DNA from: Deltaproteobacteria bacterium
GTDB lineage: Bacteria > JAMCPX01
Reading direction: 5' to 3'
DNA: 8,421 nucleotides
NCBI GenBank assembly: GCA_023489065.1
Contig: JAMDCL010000076.1
Span: 1 to 8,421, forward strand
The notes under the pieces were generated by a model that worked only from the letters and a program-made list of their open reading frames with translations, searched no databases and had not been told where the DNA came from. Positions 1 to 6,220 of the stretch are shown one piece after another. The first letter of the stretch is position 1. The number at the start of each line of letters is the position of its first letter. Both the position numbers and the translations under genes were made by a program.

Positions 1-2
1 CT

Positions 3-452
3 GTGGATTCATCACCGGCGATCGGCGCAGACGGCACGGTCTATGTGGGGTCTAACGATTACTACGTTTATGCTCTGAACCCAACGGACGGCTCGGTCAA
101 ATGGAAGTACCAGACCGGCTTTTATGTGTTATCATCACCGGCGATCGGTGCGGACGGCACGGTCTATGTGGGGTCTGATGATTATTACGTTTATGCTCTG
201 GACCCCGCGGACGGCTCTGTCAAGTGGAAGTACTACATTGGTAATTATGTGATGTCCTCACCGGCAATCGGTGCGGACGGCACGGTCTATATAGGGTCTC
301 AAGATGGTTATGTCTATGCACTGAACCCTGCGGATGGTTCTGTCAAGTGGAAGTATCCAACCGGCTTTTGGGTATTATCCTCACCTGCAATCGGTGCGGA
401 CGGCACGGTCTATGTGGGATCGTTCGATAGCTATGTGTATGCTCTCCATTGA
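3..452 (+). CDS. PQQ-like beta-propeller repeat protein, C-terminal part (5' end outside window)
   Basis: The reading frame is open at the window start, so only the last 149 residues are visible. They consist of a 41-residue unit repeated three times plus a partial fourth copy. Each unit begins SSPAIGADGTVY(V/I)GS, continues with YVYALNPADGSVKWKY and ends in a variable stretch. The YVYALxxxDGSxxWKY pattern is typical of PQQ-like/BamB-like (WD40-like) beta-propeller blades, which form periplasmic, outer-membrane or secreted binding scaffolds. Enzyme activity cannot be inferred, since quinoprotein dehydrogenases need catalytic residues not seen here. The protein stops at SYVYALH, in the middle of a blade. 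Circular propellers often close with strands supplied by the N-terminus, so this need not be a truncation. Signal peptide and start lie outside the window. The family call is firm; the specific function is unknown. Confidence 0.85.
   Translation: MDSSPAIGADGTVYVGSNDYYVYALNPTDGSVKWKYQTGFYVLSSPAIGADGTVYVGSDDYYVYALDPADGSVKWKYYIGNYVMSSPAIGADGTVYIGSQDGYVYALNPADGSVKWKYPTGFWVLSSPAIGADGTVYVGSFDSYVYALH
9..452 (+). repeat. 123-bp tandem coding repeats (3.6 copies)
   Basis: Copies begin at 9, 132, 255 and 378 with TCATCACCGG or close variants, an exact 123-bp period (41 codons). By hand count copies 1 and 2 differ at about 19 of 123 bases. The 5' halves of the units are nearly identical, while the last 20 or so bases vary. 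Many differences are at third codon positions. The repeat continues upstream beyond the window edge. Confidence 0.9.
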
Positions 453-597
453 AAGGAAAGGGTTGTTGGCAGGGTAAAACAAGGCACCGAAACCCGTTTT
501 ATTGCGGTCTTCGCCCCTGTGCACCCCGTGAGGAGAAGTCACGCCGTGTTCGTCCGAAGGACATGTGCCTTTGGATGGTAGACGCCTATGGCTTTGA

Positions 598-657
598 TTA
601 ACCCGGAAAATGCGATTGAAAAATAAGGAAACTTTCTTATTGCATTTTTCGGGTTAA
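598..657. terminator. Large inverted repeat between convergent genes, possible bidirectional terminator or palindromic repeat element
   Basis: The 16-base arm TTAACCCGGAAAATGC (598-613) pairs with GCATTTTTCGGGTTAA (642-657) over all 16 positions, with one G-U pair at 606/649. The 28-base AT-rich loop holds a second, weaker hairpin (AAGGAA-ACT-TTCTT). It lies between the stop of the propeller gene (452) and the stop of the convergent HesB-like gene (678), where a shared terminator would be expected. There is no clear U-run after either arm, so intrinsic termination is not certain. It may instead be a dispersed palindromic repeat. The rest of 453-677 shows nothing I can assign. Confidence 0.45.
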
Positions 658-677
658 CGGGGTCTGCCCGGACCGGG

Positions 678-1031
678 TTACATCTTGATGGAGCAGCTTC
701 CGAAACCGTCCCATTCGCTCACGGGTTTTTCCGAGGTGATGACGAACTGTCCCTTGCCCCTGCGGGAGATCCTGACCCTGCCCACAAGATCGTAGGTCTT
801 CCCGCTGAGCACGAACGTCAATCCTTCAATCTTCTCCACAAGATCGGATTCTCCGGCTTTGTCGAGGCGCAGCCCCAGCGAGGCGTCGCAGCAGCCGGTG
901 GACGTAAGCTCGATACGGATAACACCTCCGGGATTGCCGGCCGCCACCTCTTCGGCGATGGCCTCACACACCCCGGGATCCGTAGTTATTACCGCGGTTT
1001 CTGTTTTATCAGTAACGCTCATGGTTGTCAT
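678..1031 (-). CDS. HesB/IscA-like (iron-sulfur biogenesis family) protein
   Basis: A protein of 117 residues. The middle part, VIRIELTSTGCCDASLGLRL followed by an acidic stretch and EGLTFVLSG, matches the HesB/IscA fold, in which the first cysteine sits in a glycine-rich turn. The C-terminus has FVITSEKPVSEWDGFGSC, where the family usually carries the CxC pair. Here there are C47 and C48 and a single C-terminal Cys113, so it is a divergent member with not quite the canonical three-cysteine set. A-type proteins bind Fe-S clusters or iron, but a carrier role is only inferred. ATG at 1031 is chosen because AAAGGA (minus strand, 1042-1037) lies 5 bases before it. ATG at 1037 overlaps that motif and ATG at 1022 is too distant. 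The gene is monocistronic and convergent with the propeller gene. Confidence 0.75.
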   Translation of the reverse strand: MTTMSVTDKTETAVITTDPGVCEAIAEEVAAGNPGGVIRIELTSTGCCDASLGLRLDKAGESDLVEKIEGLTFVLSGKTYDLVGRVRISRRGKGQFVITSEKPVSEWDGFGSCSIKM

Positions 1032-1077
1032 AAACATCCTTTCTGCTTATAGTATTTCATGTGTTTTTCTTATTCAT

Positions 1078-1107
1078 ATGTTATGCCTTAACCGCAGGGA
1101 TCGTCAA
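1078..1107 (-). promoter_or_regulatory. Candidate sigma-70 promoter of the HesB-like gene
   Basis: Read on the minus strand, TTGACG (1107-1102) is followed after 18 bases by TAACAT (1083-1078). This matches 5 of 6 and 4 of 6 consensus bases and places a start near 1071, giving a leader of about 40 bases ahead of the AAAGGA ribosome binding site. A half-site of the nearby TTAACCGCAG repeat lies inside the spacer. Confidence 0.5.
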
Positions 1108-1124
1108 GCCGCGGTTAACCGCAG
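1088..1124. promoter_or_regulatory. Putative operator: repeated TTAACCGCAG with a palindrome
   Basis: TTAACCGCAG occurs at 1088-1097 and again at 1115-1124, 27 bp apart in the same orientation. The second copy is part of the perfect 12-bp palindrome GCGGTTAACCGC (1111-1122). Relative to the candidate HesB promoter, the palindrome sits just upstream of the -35 box and the single copy lies between -35 and -10. This is a common arrangement for a repressor or activator site. No regulator is known from the window. Confidence 0.45.
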
Positions 1125-1336
1125 TTTTGTCATCCTCGAAAGAAATCAGGGGAAGTAAGGGTGCTCTTTTAACATGGCAAGAGAAATGCTCATGTCCAAG
1201 TCAGGCAAAGACAAGGGGCACATTACGATGGGATGAGCGTATAATAGATATACAAACAAGAATCAGATAAGGGAATAGGGTATACACTCGTTGAACGGTC
1301 AAAACAAATGATTTGTCCCCTGAGCATAGGTATCCA

Positions 1337-2011
1337 ATGACGAACGTAAAAATAGATAGAATCATCCGGTCGAAAAGAAGGACCGTGTCTCTCGAGATTA
1401 CGCGTGATGCACGGCTTGTCGTGCGGGCTCCCGAGGCAGTGCCCTGGAAGTATATCGAAGAGTTTGTCCTCAGGAAACAATCGTGGATAACGGACAAACA
1501 GAGATTTGTCCGGGAACGGTATGATCCCGTCCGTCCAAAAACATTCATCGATGGGGAAGCGTTTTTATATCTGGGGGATGCTTACTCCCTTTCCATTACA
1601 GAAGATGGTGAGCAGCTTTTTTTGCTTGATCGGGAATTCCATCTCCCGAGAGCCTGTCGCCCCCGTGCAAGGACGGTGTTTATAAACTGGTATAAGCAAC
1701 AGGCGTATCTGAAGATCAAAGAACGGGTCGACTGGTATGCCGGTTTGTTTGGCCTGACGTACAATAAATTCAGTATAACCCACGCCCAGCGGCTTTGGGG
1801 GTCTTGCAGTGCTCGCAATAATCTGCATTTTTCCTGGCGACTTGTTATGGCCCCTTTGCATGTCGTCGACTATGTCGTTATTCACGAATTAGCTCACCTT
1901 AAAGAAAAGAACCATTCAAAAAGGTTCTGGGATAAGGTCGGCACCATGCTTCCTGATTACAAGAAAAGCTTAGCATGGCTCAAGGAGAATGAGCATCTAT
2001 TCATAATTTGA
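1337..2011 (+). CDS. YgjP-like zinc metallopeptidase (DUF45, M48-type)
   Basis: A soluble protein of 224 residues, near the usual length for the YgjP/DUF45 family. The zinc site is explicit: HELAH at residues 183-187, with a third histidine in KNHSKRFW at 193, giving HExxH-x5-H. Just before it is the family signature WGSCSARNNLHFSWRL (from residue 154). The N-terminal part (KIDRIIRSKRRTVSLEI, then an RxP strand and a basic helix) is also typical. Family members are poorly characterised predicted proteases related in motif to SprT; the substrate is unknown. ATG 1337 is preferred because a weak AGG lies about 7 bases upstream and the homologous region begins there. The in-frame TTG at 1313 has no ribosome binding site. 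The next gene is 114 bp downstream and probably separately transcribed. Confidence 0.88.
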   Translation: MTNVKIDRIIRSKRRTVSLEITRDARLVVRAPEAVPWKYIEEFVLRKQSWITDKQRFVRERYDPVRPKTFIDGEAFLYLGDAYSLSITEDGEQLFLLDREFHLPRACRPRARTVFINWYKQQAYLKIKERVDWYAGLFGLTYNKFSITHAQRLWGSCSARNNLHFSWRLVMAPLHVVDYVVIHELAHLKEKNHSKRFWDKVGTMLPDYKKSLAWLKENEHLFII

Positions 2012-2017
2012 AGAGCT

Positions 2018-2054
2018 GCCGGACCCGGTCGATCGACCGGAGCTGGCAACCGGC
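2018..2054. repeat. Perfect 16-bp palindrome within a nested inverted repeat
   Basis: CCGGTCGATCGACCGG at 2025-2040 is its own reverse complement. It can also fold as a 6-bp stem with a GATC loop. Outer bases GCCGG (2018-2022) and CCGGC (2050-2054) can pair around it. It starts 14 bases after the metallopeptidase stop and lies about 70 bases before the aldo/keto reductase. No U-run follows, so it is either a weak terminator-like hairpin or a protein-binding site for the downstream gene. Confidence 0.4.
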
Positions 2055-2125
2055 ACAACCGATTATTATATTATGTCAGACTGTGCTGGTGTGCATAGTT
2101 AAGCTTTTCAAAAAGGAGGATTACC

Positions 2126-3112
2126 ATGGAGACGAGAACGTTGGGTAAATCGGGACTGGCGGTTTCGGCAATGGGGCTTGGATGTATGGGTATGTCCGAT
2201 TTTTACGGAATCCGGGACGATCGGGAATCAACGGCAACGATACAGAGGGCAAGAGAACTCGGAATCAATTTTTTCGATACAGCTGATATGTACGGTGTCG
2301 GCGACAATGAGGAGCTTGTAGGCAAGGCATTGAAGCCATACCGGGACAAGGTGATTATCGCAACGAAGTTTGGAAATGTGCGCGGCAAAGACGGAGCCAT
2401 GCTTGGTATAAACGGCAGACCGGAATACGTGCGCCAGGCATGCGAAGCCAGTCTGAAACGCCTCGGTATCGAAACAATCGATCTTTACTACCAGCACAGG
2501 GTCGATCCACAGACACCCATAGAAGAAACGGTTGGTGCAATGGCAAGGCTGGTTGAACAAGGTAAGGTGCGGTTCCTCGGTTTATCCGAGGCCTCGGTAG
2601 AGACGATCCGGCGTGCAAACGCAGTACATCCCATCAGTGCACTTCAAACCGAGTATTCGTTCTGGACCCGCGATGTAGAAACGGAGATCCTGCCCGTTTG
2701 TCGCGAACTCGGCATAGGGTTCGTTGCATACAGTCCTTTGGGCAGGGGATTTCTGACCGGCACCATACAAAGCACCGACGTCCTGTCTCCGAATGATTAC
2801 CGGCGTAAAACACCCCGTTTTCAGGAAGAGAATATAAAGAAAAATATGCAAATCTTGAACCGTGTCCGGGATATTGCAGCAGAAAAAAAGTGTACACCGG
2901 TTCAGCTTGCCCTTGCCTGGGTCATGGCCATGGGGAAGGACATTGTGCCCATACCGGGCACGAAGCACGTCAAGTATCTGGAAGAAAACATGGCCGCATT
3001 GGAAATCACCCTTACCAAACAGGATCTTGACCGCATAAATGCCTTGCTTCCTCCCGGTATTGCAGCCGGTATGCGCTATCCCGAAGCCATGATGAAAGCG
3101 GTGAATAAATAA
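2126..3112 (+). CDS. Aldo/keto reductase family oxidoreductase
   Basis: A 328-residue cytoplasmic TIM-barrel NADPH-dependent oxidoreductase of normal length. It begins with [20 protein letters not shown], characteristic of the bacterial AKR13-like/YakC group. The catalytic tetrad is complete: Asp51 and Tyr56 in FFDTADMY, Lys81 in IATKFG and His124 in YYQHR. Later barrel elements include [10 protein letters not shown], the [11 protein letters not shown] loop and the C-terminal cofactor-binding [15 protein letters not shown] segment. The physiological substrate (a carbonyl compound or sugar aldehyde) cannot be deduced. ATG 2126 is secure: AAGGAGG at 2113-2119 lies 6 bases upstream, the strongest plus-strand ribosome binding site in the window, suggesting good expression. 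No partner genes define a pathway. Confidence 0.92.
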   Translation: METRTLGKSGLAVSAMGLGCMGMSDFYGIRDDRESTATIQRARELGINFFDTADMYGVGDNEELVGKALKPYRDKVIIATKFGNVRGKDGAMLGINGRPEYVRQACEASLKRLGIETIDLYYQHRVDPQTPIEETVGAMARLVEQGKVRFLGLSEASVETIRRANAVHPISALQTEYSFWTRDVETEILPVCRELGIGFVAYSPLGRGFLTGTIQSTDVLSPNDYRRKTPRFQEENIKKNMQILNRVRDIAAEKKCTPVQLALAWVMAMGKDIVPIPGTKHVKYLEENMAALEITLTKQDLDRINALLPPGIAAGMRYPEAMMKAVNK

Positions 3113-3171
3113 ATCATCAACGCATGGGGTACGGTATGAATGATGAACCAAAAATCGTTATAAGATAGTGT

Positions 3172-3200
3172 TTGACGGATAATACTGATCGTATTTAAAA
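3172..3200 (+). promoter_or_regulatory. Possible promoter of mscL
   Basis: TTGACG at 3172-3177 is followed, after 17 bases, by TTAAAA (3195-3200). TTTAAA at 16-bp spacing is an alternative. The -35 is good and the -10 mediocre. The tract up to the start codon is strongly AT-rich, and the gene has its own 125-bp upstream gap, so a separate promoter is plausible. Confidence 0.35.
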
Positions 3201-3237
3201 AATAAGCAAATAAACAAAATCAAAAAAGGGGGGCACT

Positions 3238-3621
3238 ATGCTTAAAGGGTTTAAAGAATTTATCATGCGGGGTAATGTCGTAGATCTGGCCGTGGCTGTT
3301 ATTATTGGTGCTGCATTCGGCCAAATTGTACATTCTTTGGTTGTCGACGTTATCACGCCGGTCCTTGGTGTATTCGGCGGTGCTCCGGATTTTTCTTCTA
3401 TTAAATTGGGACCCGTCGGGATCGGCCAATTTACCAATGCAGTCGTCAATTTCCTTATCGTAGCAGCGGTCATCTACTTCCTGGTGATTGTACCAATAAA
3501 TACGGCAAAAAAGCGGTTGATAAAACAAGAGAAAGCAGCCCCGGCCCCGGTGCCCGAGCCTTCGGAAGAAGTGAAGCTTTTAAGAGGTATCTTAGAACAG
3601 CTCAAGAGTAACCCGCGTTAG
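3238..3621 (+). CDS. mscL: Large-conductance mechanosensitive channel MscL
   Basis: A 127-residue inner-membrane protein that forms a homopentameric channel gated by membrane tension and releases solutes on hypo-osmotic shock. The amphipathic N-terminal helix (MLKGFKEFIMRGN) runs into the hallmark TM1 sequence NVVDLAVAVIIGAAFGQIV (about 13-31), with the pore-constriction residues conserved. TM2 is FTNAVVNFLIVAAVIYFLVI (about 65-84). The tail has a Pro/Ala-rich linker (APAPVPEPSEE) and the C-terminal bundle helix EEVKLLRGILEQLK. The periplasmic loop is shorter than in E. coli, explaining 127 rather than 136 residues. ATG 3238 is preceded at 4 bases by a G-run (AAGGGGGG, 3226-3233) that can serve as Shine-Dalgarno. 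It is convergent with the radical SAM gene. Confidence 0.96.
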   Translation: MLKGFKEFIMRGNVVDLAVAVIIGAAFGQIVHSLVVDVITPVLGVFGGAPDFSSIKLGPVGIGQFTNAVVNFLIVAAVIYFLVIVPINTAKKRLIKQEKAAPAPVPEPSEEVKLLRGILEQLKSNPR

Positions 3622-3718
3622 AAAGCCGGCCAAAGGCGGATGCGCCCCGGGTGCAATACCGCTGGCTGAAATCGGACATGCAGGCACGCGTGGATGCCCC
3701 TTGTTCCCCTGATAAGAG

Positions 3719-3737
3719 AAAAAAAGCAGAAGTGCTT
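3719..3737 (-). terminator. Weak intrinsic terminator of the radical SAM gene, overlapping its stop codon
   Basis: On the minus strand, AAGCA-CTTC-TGCTT (3737-3724) forms a 5-bp stem with a 4-base loop and runs into a stretch of seven T (3725-3719), of which the last five lie past the stem. The stem includes two bases of the TAA stop (3738-3736). The stem is short, so efficiency is doubtful, but position and U-run fit. Confidence 0.4.
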
Positions 3738-5295
3738 ATTGGACAGGGAGGTCGTGACGGACAAAATCGTAGAAATGCCGGAACTGGGCGAGGAGGGTGA
3801 TGGTACGCCGCATAAGCTGCGGATATTCTTTCAAGGAGCGGCCGACGTTACGGAAAAACAACCTCCGCACGTGAGAGTCCGACGAGAAGATGAAATACTT
3901 CAACATGGTCCCCATCATGGCAAACTGTTTCAAATCCGACTTCTTATTGACATACAGCGGGCTCCTGTACTCAACCTGTTCGAGCCATTTTTTGAGCCTT
4001 TGGTCGAACCGCTTTGGTTCATAGATCTTCTGGAATAAACGCCAGTAGTGTTGCTGCAGCGCTTGTCTGCTCATCTGCTTGGGGACAATATTGGTATACA
4101 ATTGCCACTCCCCGGAAAAATCATCCCCGACAAGCCTTGCCTCTTGTTTGAGCCGGTCAAAGAGCCGTGTGTTCTTCGGGGCGTTTAAAAGGCTTATGCA
4201 GGCTATCGGAGAAGACGTGTCTTCGATAAACCGGTAAAGCTCTTCGAAGACCGAGATATCGTCGTGGTCGAAGCCCACAATAAGGCCCAGAAAGGGCACG
4301 ATGCCGTAGCGTGATATTCTCATTATCCTCTCTTTCAAATCGTGGCTGATGTTCTGGGTTTTATGAATTTCTTCAAGGCTTTCTTTCCTTACGGTCTCCA
4401 CACCGAGGAATAAAACCGAAAACCTTGCATCCGCAAACATCTTTAGCAATGCTTCGTCATCCGCAACATGGACGGTGATCTGCGTGGAAAAGGTGAGCGG
4501 GCGCGCCTGTATGGTGTTCCATTGAATAAGATCGCGTAATAATTCCATGGTAAACGATTTGTTGCCGAGGAAGTTGTCGTCGGAAAAAAACACGGAGTGT
4601 GCTCCGATGCTATGGGCGGCCTTTACTTCATCGAGTATCTGGACGACCGATTTTGTCCTGTAGTCTCTTCCCAGATATTGGACGACATCGCAAAAATCAC
4701 AATTATGCGGGCATCCCCGGCTTGTTTGTACCGTAATATTAACATAATCTTTTGCACGAATAAGAGACCAGTCCGGGGCAGGGCTGTCTGTTAGATCAAT
4801 GTGGGATTTCTGCTCATAATGCCTCTGAGCTTTGCCGTTACTCCATTCACGCAAAAACTTCGGCCAGGTATATTCCGCTTCGCCGATAAAAAGATGGTCT
4901 GCGAGATCCGCGCATTCTTCCTTATAGATGCTGGCATAGGATCCCCCGAGAGCTACGGGCCTCCCCTTGCTTCTGAAGCCCTTACAGATCTCCGTTATCC
5001 GGTGTGCGTGGATCGTACTGCCGGTGATGGCAACCAGGTCGCACGGTGTATTCCAATCGATCGCTGAGACATTCTCATCGCACAGGACATATTCCACGGA
5101 TACGCCGGGCGGTGTCAATGCCATGAGTGTAGCAAGTGCGGCATTTGGCATCAGGGTCTTTGCCCCGAGTACTTCAACTGTTCCTTGAAGGGACCAGACA
5201 TTTTTTGGATGACGGGGGGCTATAAGATAAATTCTCAGAGGCCTGTTTTCACTGCCATAACGTTTCACTTTTATCGGTTTCATGGGCATTCTCAC
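3736..5295 (-). CDS. B12-binding domain radical SAM protein, DUF4070/HpnP-like
   Basis: A 519-residue cytoplasmic or membrane-peripheral class B radical SAM enzyme. Residues about 20-155 form a Rossmann-type cobalamin-binding domain (RIYLIAPRHPKNVWSLQG, VALGGSYAS, DHLFIGEAEYTWP) without a DxHxxG base-off histidine, as is usual in this class. The radical SAM core follows, with the [4Fe-4S]-binding SRGCPHNCDFCD (Cys195, Cys199, Cys202). The C-terminal part resembles the DUF4070 extension, rich in Lys/Arg, aromatics and histidine. Overall it resembles HpnP, the hopanoid C-2 methylase, but that family has many paralogues of unknown substrate and no hopanoid gene is nearby, so methylation of a lipid is only a hypothesis. 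The start is uncertain: GTG 5295 has AGGAAGG 12 bases upstream, while ATG 5289 and ATG 5283 are alternatives. The 129-bp gap to the preceding minus-strand gene suggests its own promoter. Confidence 0.88.
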   Translation of the reverse strand: MRMPMKPIKVKRYGSENRPLRIYLIAPRHPKNVWSLQGTVEVLGAKTLMPNAALATLMALTPPGVSVEYVLCDENVSAIDWNTPCDLVAITGSTIHAHRITEICKGFRSKGRPVALGGSYASIYKEECADLADHLFIGEAEYTWPKFLREWSNGKAQRHYEQKSHIDLTDSPAPDWSLIRAKDYVNITVQTSRGCPHNCDFCDVVQYLGRDYRTKSVVQILDEVKAAHSIGAHSVFFSDDNFLGNKSFTMELLRDLIQWNTIQARPLTFSTQITVHVADDEALLKMFADARFSVLFLGVETVRKESLEEIHKTQNISHDLKERIMRISRYGIVPFLGLIVGFDHDDISVFEELYRFIEDTSSPIACISLLNAPKNTRLFDRLKQEARLVGDDFSGEWQLYTNIVPKQMSRQALQQHYWRLFQKIYEPKRFDQRLKKWLEQVEYRSPLYVNKKSDLKQFAMMGTMLKYFIFSSDSHVRRLFFRNVGRSLKEYPQLMRRTITLLAQFRHFYDFVRHDLPVQ

Positions 5296-5423
5296 TGTTT
5301 TTTATTGCCTTCCTGGTTAAAGCATAGCGAATATCAGGTCGATCCACAACACCTTTGATCTTTTCCACCTCCATTTGCCGGTCAGATTAGATATGCTCCG
5401 TGTTTGCTCTTTCACTAACTTTT

Positions 5424-6014
5424 TTATTTTCTTTTATAAAAGCCTGTCAGCAGAGCATGAGCGATGATATGGCCGTCTATAGCTTTTTCCAGGCCTTGCC
5501 GTGTTATGGTTCTGTTTACGTGAAGCACGGTGTTTACCGCGAACAACTCGAATATATACCTGTGGGCATTGCCGGGGGGCGGGCATGGACCGCCGTATCC
5601 TTTTGTACCAAAATCATTGAAACCCTGCTCTGCACCGTGCGGAACAGTACGCTCGTCTATTCCCCGGGTCTTGGGACTGATGTTCCACAGAAGCCAATGG
5701 GTGAAGGTGCCTCCCGGGGCATCGGGATCCTCCAGTATCAATACAAGCGATGCCGTATGGGGAGGAATGTTTTTAAAAGCAAGCGGAGGGTTTCTATCGC
5801 TTCCCTGACAGGTATAGTGTACGGGGATAAGACCATTATTGTTGAATGCAGGGCTTGATATGGCCAGATTGTATGATTGGGAAAGGGCTGGAGTACTTGC
5901 TGCAAGGACTGTGAAGCATAGAGCCGCAATCCATAATCCTGAAAACAGACCGGCAGCCGGACTACCGGCTTTCTTTTTTGAATACCCCGCGTGAAATTTC
6001 CCATGGTATAACAA
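5424..6014 (-). CDS. Exported YbhB/YbcL family (PEBP-like, Raf kinase inhibitor-like) protein
   Basis: A 196-residue precursor. The N-terminus has a basic region (KFHAGYSKKK), a hydrophobic core (LFSGLWIAALCFTVLAAS, about 23-40) and a likely signal peptidase I site after ALS near residue 45, so it is probably periplasmic. The mature domain carries PEBP ligand-pocket signatures: DPDAP (96-100), FTHWLLWNI (104-112) and GGPCPPPGNAHRY (141-153) with His151. Bacterial YbhB/YbcL proteins have no settled function; phospholipid or small-anion binding is suggested for the superfamily. The start must be TTG 6014: AAGGAGG lies 8 bases upstream, no ATG or GTG in this frame precedes the signal peptide, and the nearby ATG (6004) is in a frame that does not encode the domain. 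About 160 bp separate it from the terminator of the cytochrome gene, so it has its own promoter. Confidence 0.9.
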   Translation of the reverse strand: MLYHGKFHAGYSKKKAGSPAAGLFSGLWIAALCFTVLAASTPALSQSYNLAISSPAFNNNGLIPVHYTCQGSDRNPPLAFKNIPPHTASLVLILEDPDAPGGTFTHWLLWNISPKTRGIDERTVPHGAEQGFNDFGTKGYGGPCPPPGNAHRYIFELFAVNTVLHVNRTITRQGLEKAIDGHIIAHALLTGFYKRK

Positions 6015-6022
6015 GTAAATTG

Positions 6023-6029
6023 CCTCCTT
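6023..6029 (-). promoter_or_regulatory. Strong ribosome binding site fixing a TTG start
   Basis: The minus strand reads AAGGAGG, then 8 bases, then TTG (6014-6012). The near-perfect Shine-Dalgarno at ideal spacing selects the rare TTG start of the exported PEBP-family protein. About 25 bases further upstream on the same strand is a TATAAA (within GGGTATAAAACAG) that could serve as a -10 box, though no good -35 is seen. Confidence 0.75.
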
Positions 6030-6172
6030 ATGGAACAGATGCGTTTACTGTTTTATACCCTACATTCTTTTGTGCATTTTTACAACAGTGTATTTTTATG
6101 ATCAGGGGGAAAAGGGCAGCGAAGATAGCGCTCTATCGGGAGAATAATTACCCGTTCATGGCGGATAAGAAC

Positions 6173-6207
6173 AAAAAGAGGATTCCGGGATGTCCCGGAA
6201 TCCTCTT
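6173..6207 (-). terminator. Strong Rho-independent terminator of the cytochrome gene
   Basis: Arms 6176-6190 (AAGAGGATTCCGGGA) and 6193-6207 (TCCCGGAATCCTCTT) are perfect 15-base inverted repeats around TG. On the minus strand the stem-loop is followed by TTTTT (6177-6173). It begins 14 bases after the stop codon of the multihaem cytochrome gene (6221), exactly where its terminator is expected. It should insulate the downstream PEBP-family gene. Confidence 0.92.
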
Positions 6208-6220
6208 GAACGAGACAATC

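Larger units (their letters stand above)
1032..1336. other. Divergent intergenic region between the HesB-like and YgjP-like genes
   Basis: About 305 bases without a gene. The left half holds the minus-strand promoter and operator-like repeats described separately. The right half holds a perfect TATAAT at 1240-1245, about 90 bases before the metallopeptidase start. Its best -35 at 17-bp spacing (GGCACA, 1217-1222) is poor, so it is only a possible plus-strand promoter. A 20-codon frame from ATG 1174 lacks a well-placed ribosome binding site and is not called. Confidence 0.5.

Noticed and set aside
453..597. Possible riboswitch or structured RNA in the GC-rich stretch after the propeller gene
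   Set aside because: I compared it with remembered c-di-GMP riboswitch signatures and found no match. It lies downstream of genes on both strands, where a riboswitch is not expected.
859..1158. Plus-strand open frames over the HesB-like gene and its upstream region
   Set aside because: They lie opposite a recognisable HesB/IscA-like protein and its promoter, encode no known domain and have no ribosome binding site.
1174..1236. 20-codon frame starting ATGGCAAGAG
   Set aside because: It is too short, has no well-spaced ribosome binding site and no similarity that I recognise.
3622..3718. Small hairpins (GGCG-GATG-CGCC and similar) after mscL as its terminator
   Set aside because: Stems are only about 4 bp and have no U-run on the plus strand.
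5400..5858. 152-codon plus-strand frame opposite the PEBP-family gene
   Set aside because: The minus strand encodes clear PEBP motifs and a signal peptide with a strong ribosome binding site; the plus frame is antisense to it.
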